Positions 1 through 11,570 of a stretch of 64,000 bases of DNA are shown in pieces. Source of the stretch: Brassica napus (lineage: Eukaryota > Streptophyta > Magnoliopsida > Brassicales > Brassicaceae); contig NW_026015102.1 of the NCBI RefSeq assembly GCF_020379485.1, positions 220,770-284,769 of the forward strand, in the 5' to 3' direction. Numbering within the stretch: the stretch's first letter is position 1; each line of letters begins with the position of its first letter. The notes beneath the pieces are model-generated. The model saw nothing but the letters and a program-made list of their open reading frames with translations. It was not told the origin of the DNA and did not search any database. Made by a program: the position numbers and the translations under genes.

Positions 1-3000
1 CCTGTTTGGGAATATGACAGCTTCTTTGTCATTCTAATCAAACCAGGATGAATCGCGATGTAAGAAGCTTGATTTTGATACATAAAGTAGTGGAGAATCA
101 CCAGGAAGTGAATAAATCTCATAGGAGTTAGGATGAAGAAGCTATCCCACTTTCAAATCAGGTGATCCCAGTTTTCCTGTTTGGGAATATGACAGCTTCT
201 TTGTCATTCTAATCAAACCAGGATGAATCGCGATGTAAGAAGCTTGATTTTGATACATAAAGTAGTGGAGAATCACCAGGAAGCTGAATAAATCTCATAG
301 GAGTTAGGATGAAGAAGCTATCCCACTTTCAAATCAGGTGATCCCAGTTTTCCTGTTTGGGAATATGACAGCTTCTTTGTCATTCTAATCAAACCAGGAT
401 GAATCGCGATGTAAGAAGCTTGATTTTGATACATAAAGTAGTGGAGAATCACCAGGAAGCTGAATAAATCTCATAGGAGTTAGGATGAAGAAGCTATCCC
501 ACTTTCAAATCAGGTGATCCCAGTTTTCCTGTTTGGGAATATGACAGCTTCTTTGTCATTCTAATCAAACCAGGATGAATCGCGATGTAAGAAGCTTGAT
601 TTTGATACATAAAGTAGTGGAGAATCACCAGGAAGCTGAATAAATCTCATAGGAGTTAGGATGAAGAAGCTATCCCACTTTCAAATCAGGTGATCCCAGT
701 TTTCCTGTTTGGGAATATGACAGCTTCTTTGTCATTCTAATCAAACCAGGATGAATCGCGATGTAAGAAGCTTGATTTTGATACATAAAGTAGTGGAGAA
801 TCACCAGGAAGCTGAATAAATCTCATAGGAGTTAGGATGAAGAAGCTATCCCACTTTCAAATCAGGTGATCCCAGTTTTCCTGTTTGGGAATATGACAGC
901 TTCTTTGTCATTCTAATCAAACCAGGATGAATCGCGATGTAAGAAGCTTGATTTTGATACATAAAGTAGTGGAGAATCACCAGGAAGCTGAATAAATCTC
1001 ATAGGAGTTAGGATGAAGAAGCTATCCCACTTTCAAATCAGGTGATCCCAGTTTTCCTGTTTGGGAATATGACAGCTTCTTTGTCATTCTAATCAAACCA
1101 GGATGAATCGCGATGTAAGAAGCTTGATTTTGATACATAAAGTAGTGGAGAATCACCAGGAAGCTGAATAAATCTCATAGGAGTTAGGATGAAGAAGCTA
1201 TCCCACTTTCAAATCAGGTGATCCCAGTTTTCCTGTTTGGGAATATGACAGCTTCTTTGTCATTCTAATCAAACCAGGATGAATCGCGATGTAAGAAGCT
1301 TGATTTTGATACATAAAGTAGTGGAGAATCACCAGGAAGCTGAATAAATCTCATAGGAGTTAGGATGAAGAAGCTATCCCACTTTCAAATCAGGTGATCC
1401 CAGTTTTCCTGTTTGGGAATATGACAGCTTCTTTGTCATTCTAATCAAACCAGGATGAATCGCGATGTAAGAAGCTTGATTTTGATACATAAAGTAGTGG
1501 AGAATCACCAGGAAGCTGAATAAATCTCATAGGAGTTAGGATGAAGAAGCTATCCCACTTTCAAATCAGGTGATCCCAGTTTTCCTGTTTGGGAATATGA
1601 CAGCTTCTTTGTCATTCTAATCAAACCAGGATGAATCGCGATGTAAGAAGCTTGATTTTGATACATAAAGTAGTGGAGAATCACCAGGAAGCTGAATAAA
1701 TCTCATAGGAGTTAGGATGAAGAAGCTATCCCACTTTCAAATCAGGTGATCCCAGTTTTCCTGTTTGGGAATATGACAGCTTCTTTGTCATTCTAATCAA
1801 ACCAGGATGAATCGCGATGTAAGAAGCTTGATTTTGATACATAAAGTAGTGGAGAATCACCAGGAAGCTGAATAAATCTCATAGGAGTTAGGATGAAGAA
1901 GCTATCCCACTTTCAAATCAGGTGATCCCAGTTTTCCTGTTTGGGAATATGACAGCTTCTTTGTCATTCTAATCAAACCAGGATGAATCGCGATGTAAGA
2001 AGCTTGATTTTGATACATAAAGTAGTGGAGAATCACCAGGAAGCTGAATAAATCTCATAGGAGTTAGGATGAAGAAGCTATCCCACTTTCAAATCAGGTG
2101 ATCCCAGTTTTCCTGTTTGGGAATATGACAGCTTCTTTGTCATTCTAATCAAACCAGGATGAATCGCGATGTAAGAAGCTTGATTTTGATACATAAAGTA
2201 GTGGAGAATCACCAGGAAGCTGAATAAATCTCATAGGAGTTAGGATGAAGAAGCTATCCCACTTTCAAATCAGGTGATCCCAGTTTTCCTGTTTGGGAAT
2301 ATGACAGCTTCTTTGTCATTCTAATCAAACCAGGATGAATCGCGATGTAAGAAGCTTGATTTTGATACATAAAGTAGTGGAGAATCACCAGGAAGCTGAA
2401 TAAATCTCATAGGAGTTAGGATGAAGAAGCTATCCCACTTTCAAATCAGGTGATCCCAGTTTTCCTGTTTGGGAATATGACAGCTTCTTTGTCATTCTAA
2501 TCAAACCAGGATGAATCGCGATGTAAGAAGCTTGATTTTGATACATAAAGTAGTGGAGAATCACCAGGAAGCTGAATAAATCTCATAGGAGTTAGGATGA
2601 AGAAGCTATCCCACTTTCAAATCAGGTGATCCCAGTTTTCCTGTTTGGGAATATGACAGCTTCTTTGTCATTCTAATCAAACCAGGATGAATCGCGATGT
2701 AAGAAGCTTGATTTTGATACATAAAGTAGTGGAGAATCACCAGGAAGCTGAATAAATCTCATAGGAGTTAGGATGAAGAAGCTATCCCACTTTCAAATCA
2801 GGTGATCCCAGTTTTCCTGTTTGGGAATATGACAGCTTCTTTGTCATTCTAATCAAACCAGGATGAATCGCGATGTAAGAAGCTTGATTTTGATACATAA
2901 AGTAGTGGAGAATCACCAGGAAGCTGAATAAATCTCATAGGAGTTAGGATGAAGAAGCTATCCCACTTTCAAATCAGGTGATCCCAGTTTTCCTGTTTGG

Positions 3001-6000
3001 GAATATGACAGCTTCTTTGTCATTCTAATCAAACCAGGATGAATCGCGATGTAAGAAGCTTGATTTTGATACATAAAGTAGTGGAGAATCACCAGGAAGC
3101 TGAATAAATCTCATAGGAGTTAGGATGAAGAAGCTATCCCACTTTCAAATCAGGTGATCCCAGTTTTCCTGTTTGGGAATATGACAGCTTCTTTGTCATT
3201 CTAATCAAACCAGGATGAATCGCGATGTAAGAAGCTTGATTTTGATACATAAAGTAGTGGAGAATCACCAGGAAGCTGAATAAATCTCATAGGAGTTAGG
3301 ATGAAGAAGCTATCCCACTTTCAAATCAGGTGATCCCAGTTTTCCTGTTTGGGAATATGACAGCTTCTTTGTCATTCTAATCAAACCAGGATGAATCGCG
3401 ATGTAAGAAGCTTGATTTTGATACATAAAGTAGTGGAGAATCACCAGGAAGCTGAATAAATCTCATAGGAGTTAGGATGAAGAAGCTATCCCACTTTCAA
3501 ATCAGGTGATCCCAGTTTTCCTGTTTGGGAATATGACAGCTTCTTTGTCATTCTAATCAAACCAGGATGAATCGCGATGTAAGAAGCTTGATTTTGATAC
3601 ATAAAGTAGTGGAGAATCACCAGGAAGCTGAATAAATCTCATAGGAGTTAGGATGAAGAAGCTATCCCACTTTCAAATCAGGTGATCCCAGTTTTCCTGT
3701 TTGGGAATATGACAGCTTCTTTGTCATTCTAATCAAACCAGGATGAATCGCGATGTAAGAAGCTTGATTTTGATACATAAAGTAGTGGAGAATCACCAGG
3801 AAGCTGAATAAATCTCATAGGAGTTAGGATGAAGAAGCTATCCCACTTTCAAATCAGGTGATCCCAGTTTTCCTGTTTGGGAATATGACAGCTTCTTTGT
3901 CATTCTAATCAAACCAGGATGAATCGCGATGTAAGAAGCTTGATTTTGATACATAAAGTAGTGGAGAATCACCAGGAAGCTGAATAAATCTCATAGGAGT
4001 TAGGATGAAGAAGCTATCCCACTTTCAAATCAGGTGATCCCAGTTTTCCTGTTTGGGAATATGACAGCTTCTTTGTCATTCTAATCAAACCAGGATGAAT
4101 CGCGATGTAAGAAGCTTGATTTTGATACATAAAGTAGTGGAGAATCACCAGGAAGCTGAATAAATCTCATAGGAGTTAGGATGAAGAAGCTATCCCACTT
4201 TCAAATCAGGTGATCCCAGTTTTCCTGTTTGGGAATATGACAGCTTCTTTGTCATTCTAATCAAACCAGGATGAATCGCGATGTAAGAAGCTTGATTTTG
4301 ATACATAAAGTAGTGGAGAATCACCAGGAAGCTGAATAAATCTCATAGGAGTTAGGATGAAGAAGCTATCCCACTTTCAAATCAGGTGATCCCAGTTTTC
4401 CTGTTTGGGAATATGACAGCTTCTTTGTCATTCTAATCAAACCAGGATGAATCGCGATGTAAGAAGCTTGATTTTGATACATAAAGTAGTGGAGAATCAC
4501 CAGGAAGCTGAATAAATCTCATAGGAGTTAGGATGAAGAAGCTATCCCACTTTCAAATCAGGTGATCCCAGTTTTCCTGTTTGGGAATATGACAGCTTCT
4601 TTGTCATTCTAATCAAACCAGGATGAATCGCGATGTAAGAAGCTTGATTTTGATACATAAAGTAGTGGAGAATCACCAGGAAGCTGAATAAATCTCATAG
4701 GAGTTAGGATGAAGAAGCTATCCCACTTTCAAATCAGGTGATCCCAGTTTTCCTGTTTGGGAATATGACAGCTTCTTTGTCATTCTAATCAAACCAGGAT
4801 GAATCGCGATGTAAGAAGCTTGATTTTGATACATAAAGTAGTGGAGAATCACCAGGAAGCTGAATAAATCTCATAGGAGTTAGGATGAAGAAGCTATCCC
4901 ACTTTCAAATCAGGTGATCCCAGTTTTCCTGTTTGGGAATATGACAGCTTCTTTGTCATTCTAATCAAACCAGGATGAATCGCGATGTAAGAAGCTTGAT
5001 TTTGATACATAAAGTAGTGGAGAATCACCAGGAAGCTGAATAAATCTCATAGGAGTTAGGATGAAGAAGCTATCCCACTTTCAAATCAGGTGATCCCAGT
5101 TTTCCTGTTTGGGAATATGACAGCTTCTTTGTCATTCTAATCAAACCAGGATGAATCGCGATGTAAGAAGCTTGATTTTGATACATAAAGTAGTGGAGAA
5201 TCACCAGGAAGCTGAATAAATCTCATAGGAGTTAGGATGAAGAAGCTATCCCACTTTCAAATCAGGTGATCCCAGTTTTCCTGTTTGGGAATATGACAGC
5301 TTCTTTGTCATTCTAATCAAACCAGGATGAATCGCGATGTAAGAAGCTTGATTTTGATACATAAAGTAGTGGAGAATCACCAGGAAGCTGAATAAATCTC
5401 ATAGGAGTTAGGATGAAGAAGCTATCCCACTTTCAAATCAGGTGATCCCAGTTTTCCTGTTTGGGAATATGACAGCTTCTTTGTCATTCTAATCAAACCA
5501 GGATGAATCGCGATGTAAGAAGCTTGATTTTGATACATAAAGTAGTGGAGAATCACCAGGAAGCTGAATAAATCTCATAGGAGTTAGGATGAAGAAGCTA
5601 TCCCACTTTCAAATCAGGTGATCCCAGTTTTCCTGTTTGGGAATATGACAGCTTCTTTGTCATTCTAATCAAACCAGGATGAATCGCGATGTAAGAAGCT
5701 TGATTTTGATACATAAAGTAGTGGAGAATCACCAGGAAGCTGAATAAATCTCATAGGAGTTAGGATGAAGAAGCTATCCCACTTTCAAATCAGGTGATCC
5801 CAGTTTTCCTGTTTGGGAATATGACAGCTTCTTTGTCATTCTAATCAAACCAGGATGAATCGCGATGTAAGAAGCTTGATTTTGATACATAAAGTAGTGG
5901 AGAATCACCAGGAAGCTGAATAAATCTCATAGGAGTTAGGATGAAGAAGCTATCCCACTTTCAAATCAGGTGATCCCAGTTTTCCTGTTTGGGAATATGA

Positions 6001-9000
6001 CAGCTTCTTTGTCATTCTAATCAAACCAGGATGAATCGCGATGTAAGAAGCTTGATTTTGATACATAAAGTAGTGGAGAATCACCAGGAAGCTGAATAAA
6101 TCTCATAGGAGTTAGGATGAAGAAGCTATCCCACTTTCAAATCAGGTGATCCCAGTTTTCCTGTTTGGGAATATGACAGCTTCTTTGTCATTCTAATCAA
6201 ACCAGGATGAATCGCGATGTAAGAAGCTTGATTTTGATACATAAAGTAGTGGAGAATCACCAGGAAGCTGAATAAATCTCATAGGAGTTAGGATGAAGAA
6301 GCTATCCCACTTTCAAATCAGGTGATCCCAGTTTTCCTGTTTGGGAATATGACAGCTTCTTTGTCATTCTAATCAAACCAGGATGAATCGCGATGTAAGA
6401 AGCTTGATTTTGATACATAAAGTAGTGGAGAATCACCAGGAAGCTGAATAAATCTCATAGGAGTTAGGATGAAGAAGCTATCCCACTTTCAAATCAGGTG
6501 ATCCCAGTTTTCCTGTTTGGGAATATGACAGCTTCTTTGTCATTCTAATCAAACCAGGATGAATCGCGATGTAAGAAGCTTGATTTTGATACATAAAGTA
6601 GTGGAGAATCACCAGGAAGCTGAATAAATCTCATAGGAGTTAGGATGAAGAAGCTATCCCACTTTCAAATCAGGTGATCCCAGTTTTCCTGTTTGGGAAT
6701 ATGACAGCTTCTTTGTCATTCTAATCAAACCAGGATGAATCGCGATGTAAGAAGCTTGATTTTGATACATAAAGTAGTGGAGAATCACCAGGAAGCTGAA
6801 TAAATCTCATAGGAGTTAGGATGAAGAAGCTATCCCACTTTCAAATCAGGTGATCCCAGTTTTCCTGTTTGGGAATATGACAGCTTCTTTGTCATTCTAA
6901 TCAAACCAGGATGAATCGCGATGTAAGAAGCTTGATTTTGATACATAAAGTAGTGGAGAATCACCAGGAAGCTGAATAAATCTCATAGGAGTTAGGATGA
7001 AGAAGCTATCCCACTTTCAAATCAGGTGATCCCAGTTTTCCTGTTTGGGAATATGACAGCTTCTTTGTCATTCTAATCAAACCAGGATGAATCGCGATGT
7101 AAGAAGCTTGATTTTGATACATAAAGTAGTGGAGAATCACCAGGAAGCTGAATAAATCTCATAGGAGTTAGGATGAAGAAGCTATCCCACTTTCAAATCA
7201 GGTGATCCCAGTTTTCCTGTTTGGGAATATGACAGCTTCTTTGTCATTCTAATCAAACCAGGATGAATCGCGATGTAAGAAGCTTGATTTTGATACATAA
7301 AGTAGTGGAGAATCACCAGGAAGCTGAATAAATCTCATAGGAGTTAGGATGAAGAAGCTATCCCACTTTCAAATCAGGTGATCCCAGTTTTCCTGTTTGG
7401 GAATATGACAGCTTCTTTGTCATTCTAATCAAACCAGGATGAATCGCGATGTAAGAAGCTTGATTTTGATACATAAAGTAGTGGAGAATCACCAGGAAGC
7501 TGAATAAATCTCATAGGAGTTAGGATGAAGAAGCTATCCCACTTTCAAATCAGGTGATCCCAGTTTTCCTGTTTGGGAATATGACAGCTTCTTTGTCATT
7601 CTAATCAAACCAGGATGAATCGCGATGTAAGAAGCTTGATTTTGATACATAAAGTAGTGGAGAATCACCAGGAAGCTGAATAAATCTCATAGGAGTTAGG
7701 ATGAAGAAGCTATCCCACTTTCAAATCAGGTGATCCCAGTTTTCCTGTTTGGGAATATGACAGCTTCTTTGTCATTCTAATCAAACCAGGATGAATCGCG
7801 ATGTAAGAAGCTTGATTTTGATACATAAAGTAGTGGAGAATCACCAGGAAGCTGAATAAATCTCATAGGAGTTAGGATGAAGAAGCTATCCCACTTTCAA
7901 ATCAGGTGATCCCAGTTTTCCTGTTTGGGAATATGACAGCTTCTTTGTCATTCTAATCAAACCAGGATGAATCGCGATGTAAGAAGCTTGATTTTGATAC
8001 ATAAAGTAGTGGAGAATCACCAGGAAGCTGAATAAATCTCATAGGAGTTAGGATGAAGAAGCTATCCCACTTTCAAATCAGGTGATCCCAGTTTTCCTGT
8101 TTGGGAATATGACAGCTTCTTTGTCATTCTAATCAAACCAGGATGAATCGCGATGTAAGAAGCTTGATTTTGATACATAAAGTAGTGGAGAATCACCAGG
8201 AAGCTGAATAAATCTCATAGGAGTTAGGATGAAGAAGCTATCCCACTTTCAAATCAGGTGATCCCAGTTTTCCTGTTTGGGAATATGACAGCTTCTTTGT
8301 CATTCTAATCAAACCAGGATGAATCGCGATGTAAGAAGCTTGATTTTGATACATAAAGTAGTGGAGAATCACCAGGAAGCTGAATAAATCTCATAGGAGT
8401 TAGGATGAAGAAGCTATCCCACTTTCAAATCAGGTGATCCCAGTTTTCCTGTTTGGGAATATGACAGCTTCTTTGTCATTCTAATCAAACCAGGATGAAT
8501 CGCGATGTAAGAAGCTTGATTTTGATACATAAAGTAGTGGAGAATCACCAGGAAGCTGAATAAATCTCATAGGAGTTAGGATGAAGAAGCTATCCCACTT
8601 TCAAATCAGGTGATCCCAGTTTTCCTGTTTGGGAATATGACAGCTTCTTTGTCATTCTAATCAAACCAGGATGAATCGCGATGTAAGAAGCTTGATTTTG
8701 ATACATAAAGTAGTGGAGAATCACCAGGAAGCTGAATAAATCTCATAGGAGTTAGGATGAAGAAGCTATCCCACTTTCAAATCAGGTGATCCCAGTTTTC
8801 CTGTTTGGGAATATGACAGCTTCTTTGTCATTCTAATCAAACCAGGATGAATCGCGATGTAAGAAGCTTGATTTTGATACATAAAGTAGTGGAGAATCAC
8901 CAGGAAGCTGAATAAATCTCATAGGAGTTAGGATGAAGAAGCTATCCCACTTTCAAATCAGGTGATCCCAGTTTTCCTGTTTGGGAATATGACAGCTTCT

Positions 9001-10750
9001 TTGTCATTCTAATCAAACCAGGATGAATCGCGATGTAAGAAGCTTGATTTTGATACATAAAGTAGTGGAGAATCACCAGGAAGCTGAATAAATCTCATAG
9101 GAGTTAGGATGAAGAAGCTATCCCACTTTCAAATCAGGTGATCCCAGTTTTCCTGTTTGGGAATATGACAGCTTCTTTGTCATTCTAATCAAACCAGGAT
9201 GAATCGCGATGTAAGAAGCTTGATTTTGATACATAAAGTAGTGGAGAATCACCAGGAAGCTGAATAAATCTCATAGGAGTTAGGATGAAGAAGCTATCCC
9301 ACTTTCAAATCAGGTGATCCCAGTTTTCCTGTTTGGGAATATGACAGCTTCTTTGTCATTCTAATCAAACCAGGATGAATCGCGATGTAAGAAGCTTGAT
9401 TTTGATACATAAAGTAGTGGAGAATCACCAGGAAGCTGAATAAATCTCATAGGAGTTAGGATGAAGAAGCTATCCCACTTTCAAATCAGGTGATCCCAGT
9501 TTTCCTGTTTGGGAATATGACAGCTTCTTTGTCATTCTAATCAAACCAGGATGAATCGCGATGTAAGAAGCTTGATTTTGATACATAAAGTAGTGGAGAA
9601 TCACCAGGAAGCTGAATAAATCTCATAGGAGTTAGGATGAAGAAGCTATCCCACTTTCAAATCAGGTGATCCCAGTTTTCCTGTTTGGGAATATGACAGC
9701 TTCTTTGTCATTCTAATCAAACCAGGATGAATCGCGATGTAAGAAGCTTGATTTTGATACATAAAGTAGTGGAGAATCACCAGGAAGCTGAATAAATCTC
9801 ATAGGAGTTAGGATGAAGAAGCTATCCCACTTTCAAATCAGGTGATCCCAGTTTTCCTGTTTGGGAATATGACAGCTTCTTTGTCATTCTAATCAAACCA
9901 GGATGAATCGCGATGTAAGAAGCTTGATTTTGATACATAAAGTAGTGGAGAATCACCAGGAAGCTGAATAAATCTCATAGGAGTTAGGATGAAGAAGCTA
10001 TCCCACTTTCAAATCAGGTGATCCCAGTTTTCCTGTTTGGGAATATGACAGCTTCTTTGTCATTCTAATCAAACCAGGATGAATCGCGATGTAAGAAGCT
10101 TGATTTTGATACATAAAGTAGTGGAGAATCACCAGGAAGCTGAATAAATCTCATAGGAGTTAGGATGAAGAAGCTATCCCACTTTCAAATCAGGTGATCC
10201 CAGTTTTCCTGTTTGGGAATATGACAGCTTCTTTGTCATTCTAATCAAACCAGGATGAATCGCGATGTAAGAAGCTTGATTTTGATACATAAAGTAGTGG
10301 AGAATCACCAGGAAGCTGAATAAATCTCATAGGAGTTAGGATGAAGAAGCTATCCCACTTTCAAATCAGGTGATCCCAGTTTTCCTGTTTGGGAATATGA
10401 CAGCTTCTTTGTCATTCTAATCAAACCAGGATGAATCGCGATGTAAGAAGCTTGATTTTGATACATAAAGTAGTGGAGAATCACCAGGAAGCTGAATAAA
10501 TCTCATAGGAGTTAGGATGAAGAAGCTATCCCACTTTCAAATCAGGTGATCCCAGTTTTCCTGTTTGGGAATATGACAGCTTCTTTGTCATTCTAATCAA
10601 ACCAGGATGAATCGCGATGTAAGAAGCTTGATTTTGATACATAAAGTAGTGGAGAATCACCAGGAAGCTGAATAAATCTCATAGGAGTTAGGATGAAGAA
10701 GCTATCCCACTTTCAAATCAGGTGATCCCAGTTTTCCTGTTTGGGAATAT
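1..10750. repeat. Centromeric 176-bp satellite, array A (61 near-identical units)
   Basis: The unit is 176 bp and recurs without phase change from 176 to 10735. The first unit is 175 bp because one C is missing near 108. A 15-bp stub (10736-10750) abuts the copia element. Each unit holds one AAGCTT and one TCGCGA. Diagnostic bases are gtaGtgg, caCCagg and aagCtg. I found no substitution between units by eye, and the text pattern repeats exactly every 2640 bp (15 units). All frames are closed by stops, so no protein is encoded. The sequence resembles the HindIII/CentBr-type centromeric satellite of Brassica; that naming is from memory. Confidence 0.95.
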
Positions 10751-10840
10751 TGTTGAGTCTGAGCTGAATATATGTATGAAGAGCTAAGGAGTTGAAGAGG
10801 AAAGGAGATGAGGAAGCTTAAGGGAGTTTAGGGAGAGCAT

Positions 10841-10886
10841 GGTACGGACGTCCGTACAAGGCCGTACAAGCCGTACAGTCCGTACC
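10841..10886. repeat. GTACGG palindrome cluster in the copia-1 5' LTR
   Basis: GTACGGACGTCCGTAC (10842-10857) is a perfect 16-bp palindrome. It is followed by GCCGTAC at 10861 and 10870 and by GTCCGTACC at 10878-10886, which pairs with GGTACGGAC at 10841. The same cluster occurs in the 3' LTR from 16316. A decayed version is present in copia-2 at about 56856-56882. It could be a binding-site array in the U3 region or a hairpin; function is inferred only. Confidence 0.7.
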
Positions 10887-11167
10887 ATCCAGCATCGACC
10901 AAGACTTACCTTGCATCAGCCAAGTAACACGGTAACTAAGGTAAAGGGAAGGAACTTACCTTGAGGCATCAGACCGTTTAGGGATAAGGTAGAGCGCGCC
11001 TTGACAGGCTGGAACAGCTGGAAAGGCAAGAGCATCTCGGTCCAAGATGCCAGATACTCCGCGCATGTGGAGAAGCTAATTGGCTAGTCCAAATGAGCTT
11101 ATCCTCTCCTGATTGACCTCACATGCTTTAGTCTTCTCTTGATTTCGAAAACCCTTGTATGCTCTCT

Positions 11168-11176
11168 CTATATATT
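11168..11176 (+). promoter_or_regulatory. TATA-like box in the copia-1 5' LTR
   Basis: The sequence ctatatatt lies in the middle-to-late part of the LTR after a CT-rich run, where the U3/R border of plant copia elements is expected. The 3' LTR keeps the same motif at about 16643-16651. The assignment rests on motif and position only. Confidence 0.4.
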
Positions 11177-11357
11177 GTAACTCATCAACCCTAATGAAGA
11201 TTAAGCAGTTTGAGTCTCTCTAATCTCTTAGACACTATGGTTTTCTCTTAGACACTAAACGGCTCTATCTAGTCTCCTAATCTTTCACAAACTTCTCTTA
11301 ATCACTTCCTAAACACTCTCTTTATTCTGATTACTCTAAGGATCTCTTAATCTCATA

Positions 11358-11370
11358 TGGTATCAGAGCC
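11358..11370 (+). other. Primer binding site of copia-1 (initiator tRNA-Met type)
   Basis: TGGTATCAGAGCC complements the 3' end of plant initiator tRNA-Met and lies two bases after the LTR. The rest of the leader up to 11570 is untranslated and shows no other recognisable feature. Confidence 0.9.
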
Positions 11371-11570
11371 AGGTTCATTTGAATCTGGGGTTTGATCTTT
11401 AGAGAGTTACAAGCTAAACGTCTTTGAAGCTACACGCGAGTAGTCTTGAAGGTGTTGAAGCTGTGGTCCGTTCTAGTTGAAGCTGTGCTACGTTCTGTTG
11501 GTTTGCGTGATTCTAGACTCAAGGTTGGTGTGTACGAGATCCAAGATTCAAGTTTTCAAGTCAAGCAAAG

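Larger units (their letters stand above)
10751..11355 (+). repeat. 5' LTR of copia-1
   Basis: It starts TGTTGAG and is repeated at 16226-16830. Identity with the 3' copy runs to tctcata, so the true end may be 11357 rather than 11355; the CA end is the conventional choice. Differences from the 3' LTR are an extra C near 10759, an AT-number change near 10770, one extra A near 10803, two substitutions near 10820 and three near 11204, 11240 and 11330. It contains a GTACGG inverted-repeat cluster and a TATA-like box. Confidence 0.93.

Noticed and set aside
1..10750. CRISPR-like array
   Set aside because: The whole 176-bp unit is repeated without unique spacers, and the context is a plant centromere with eukaryotic retrotransposons.
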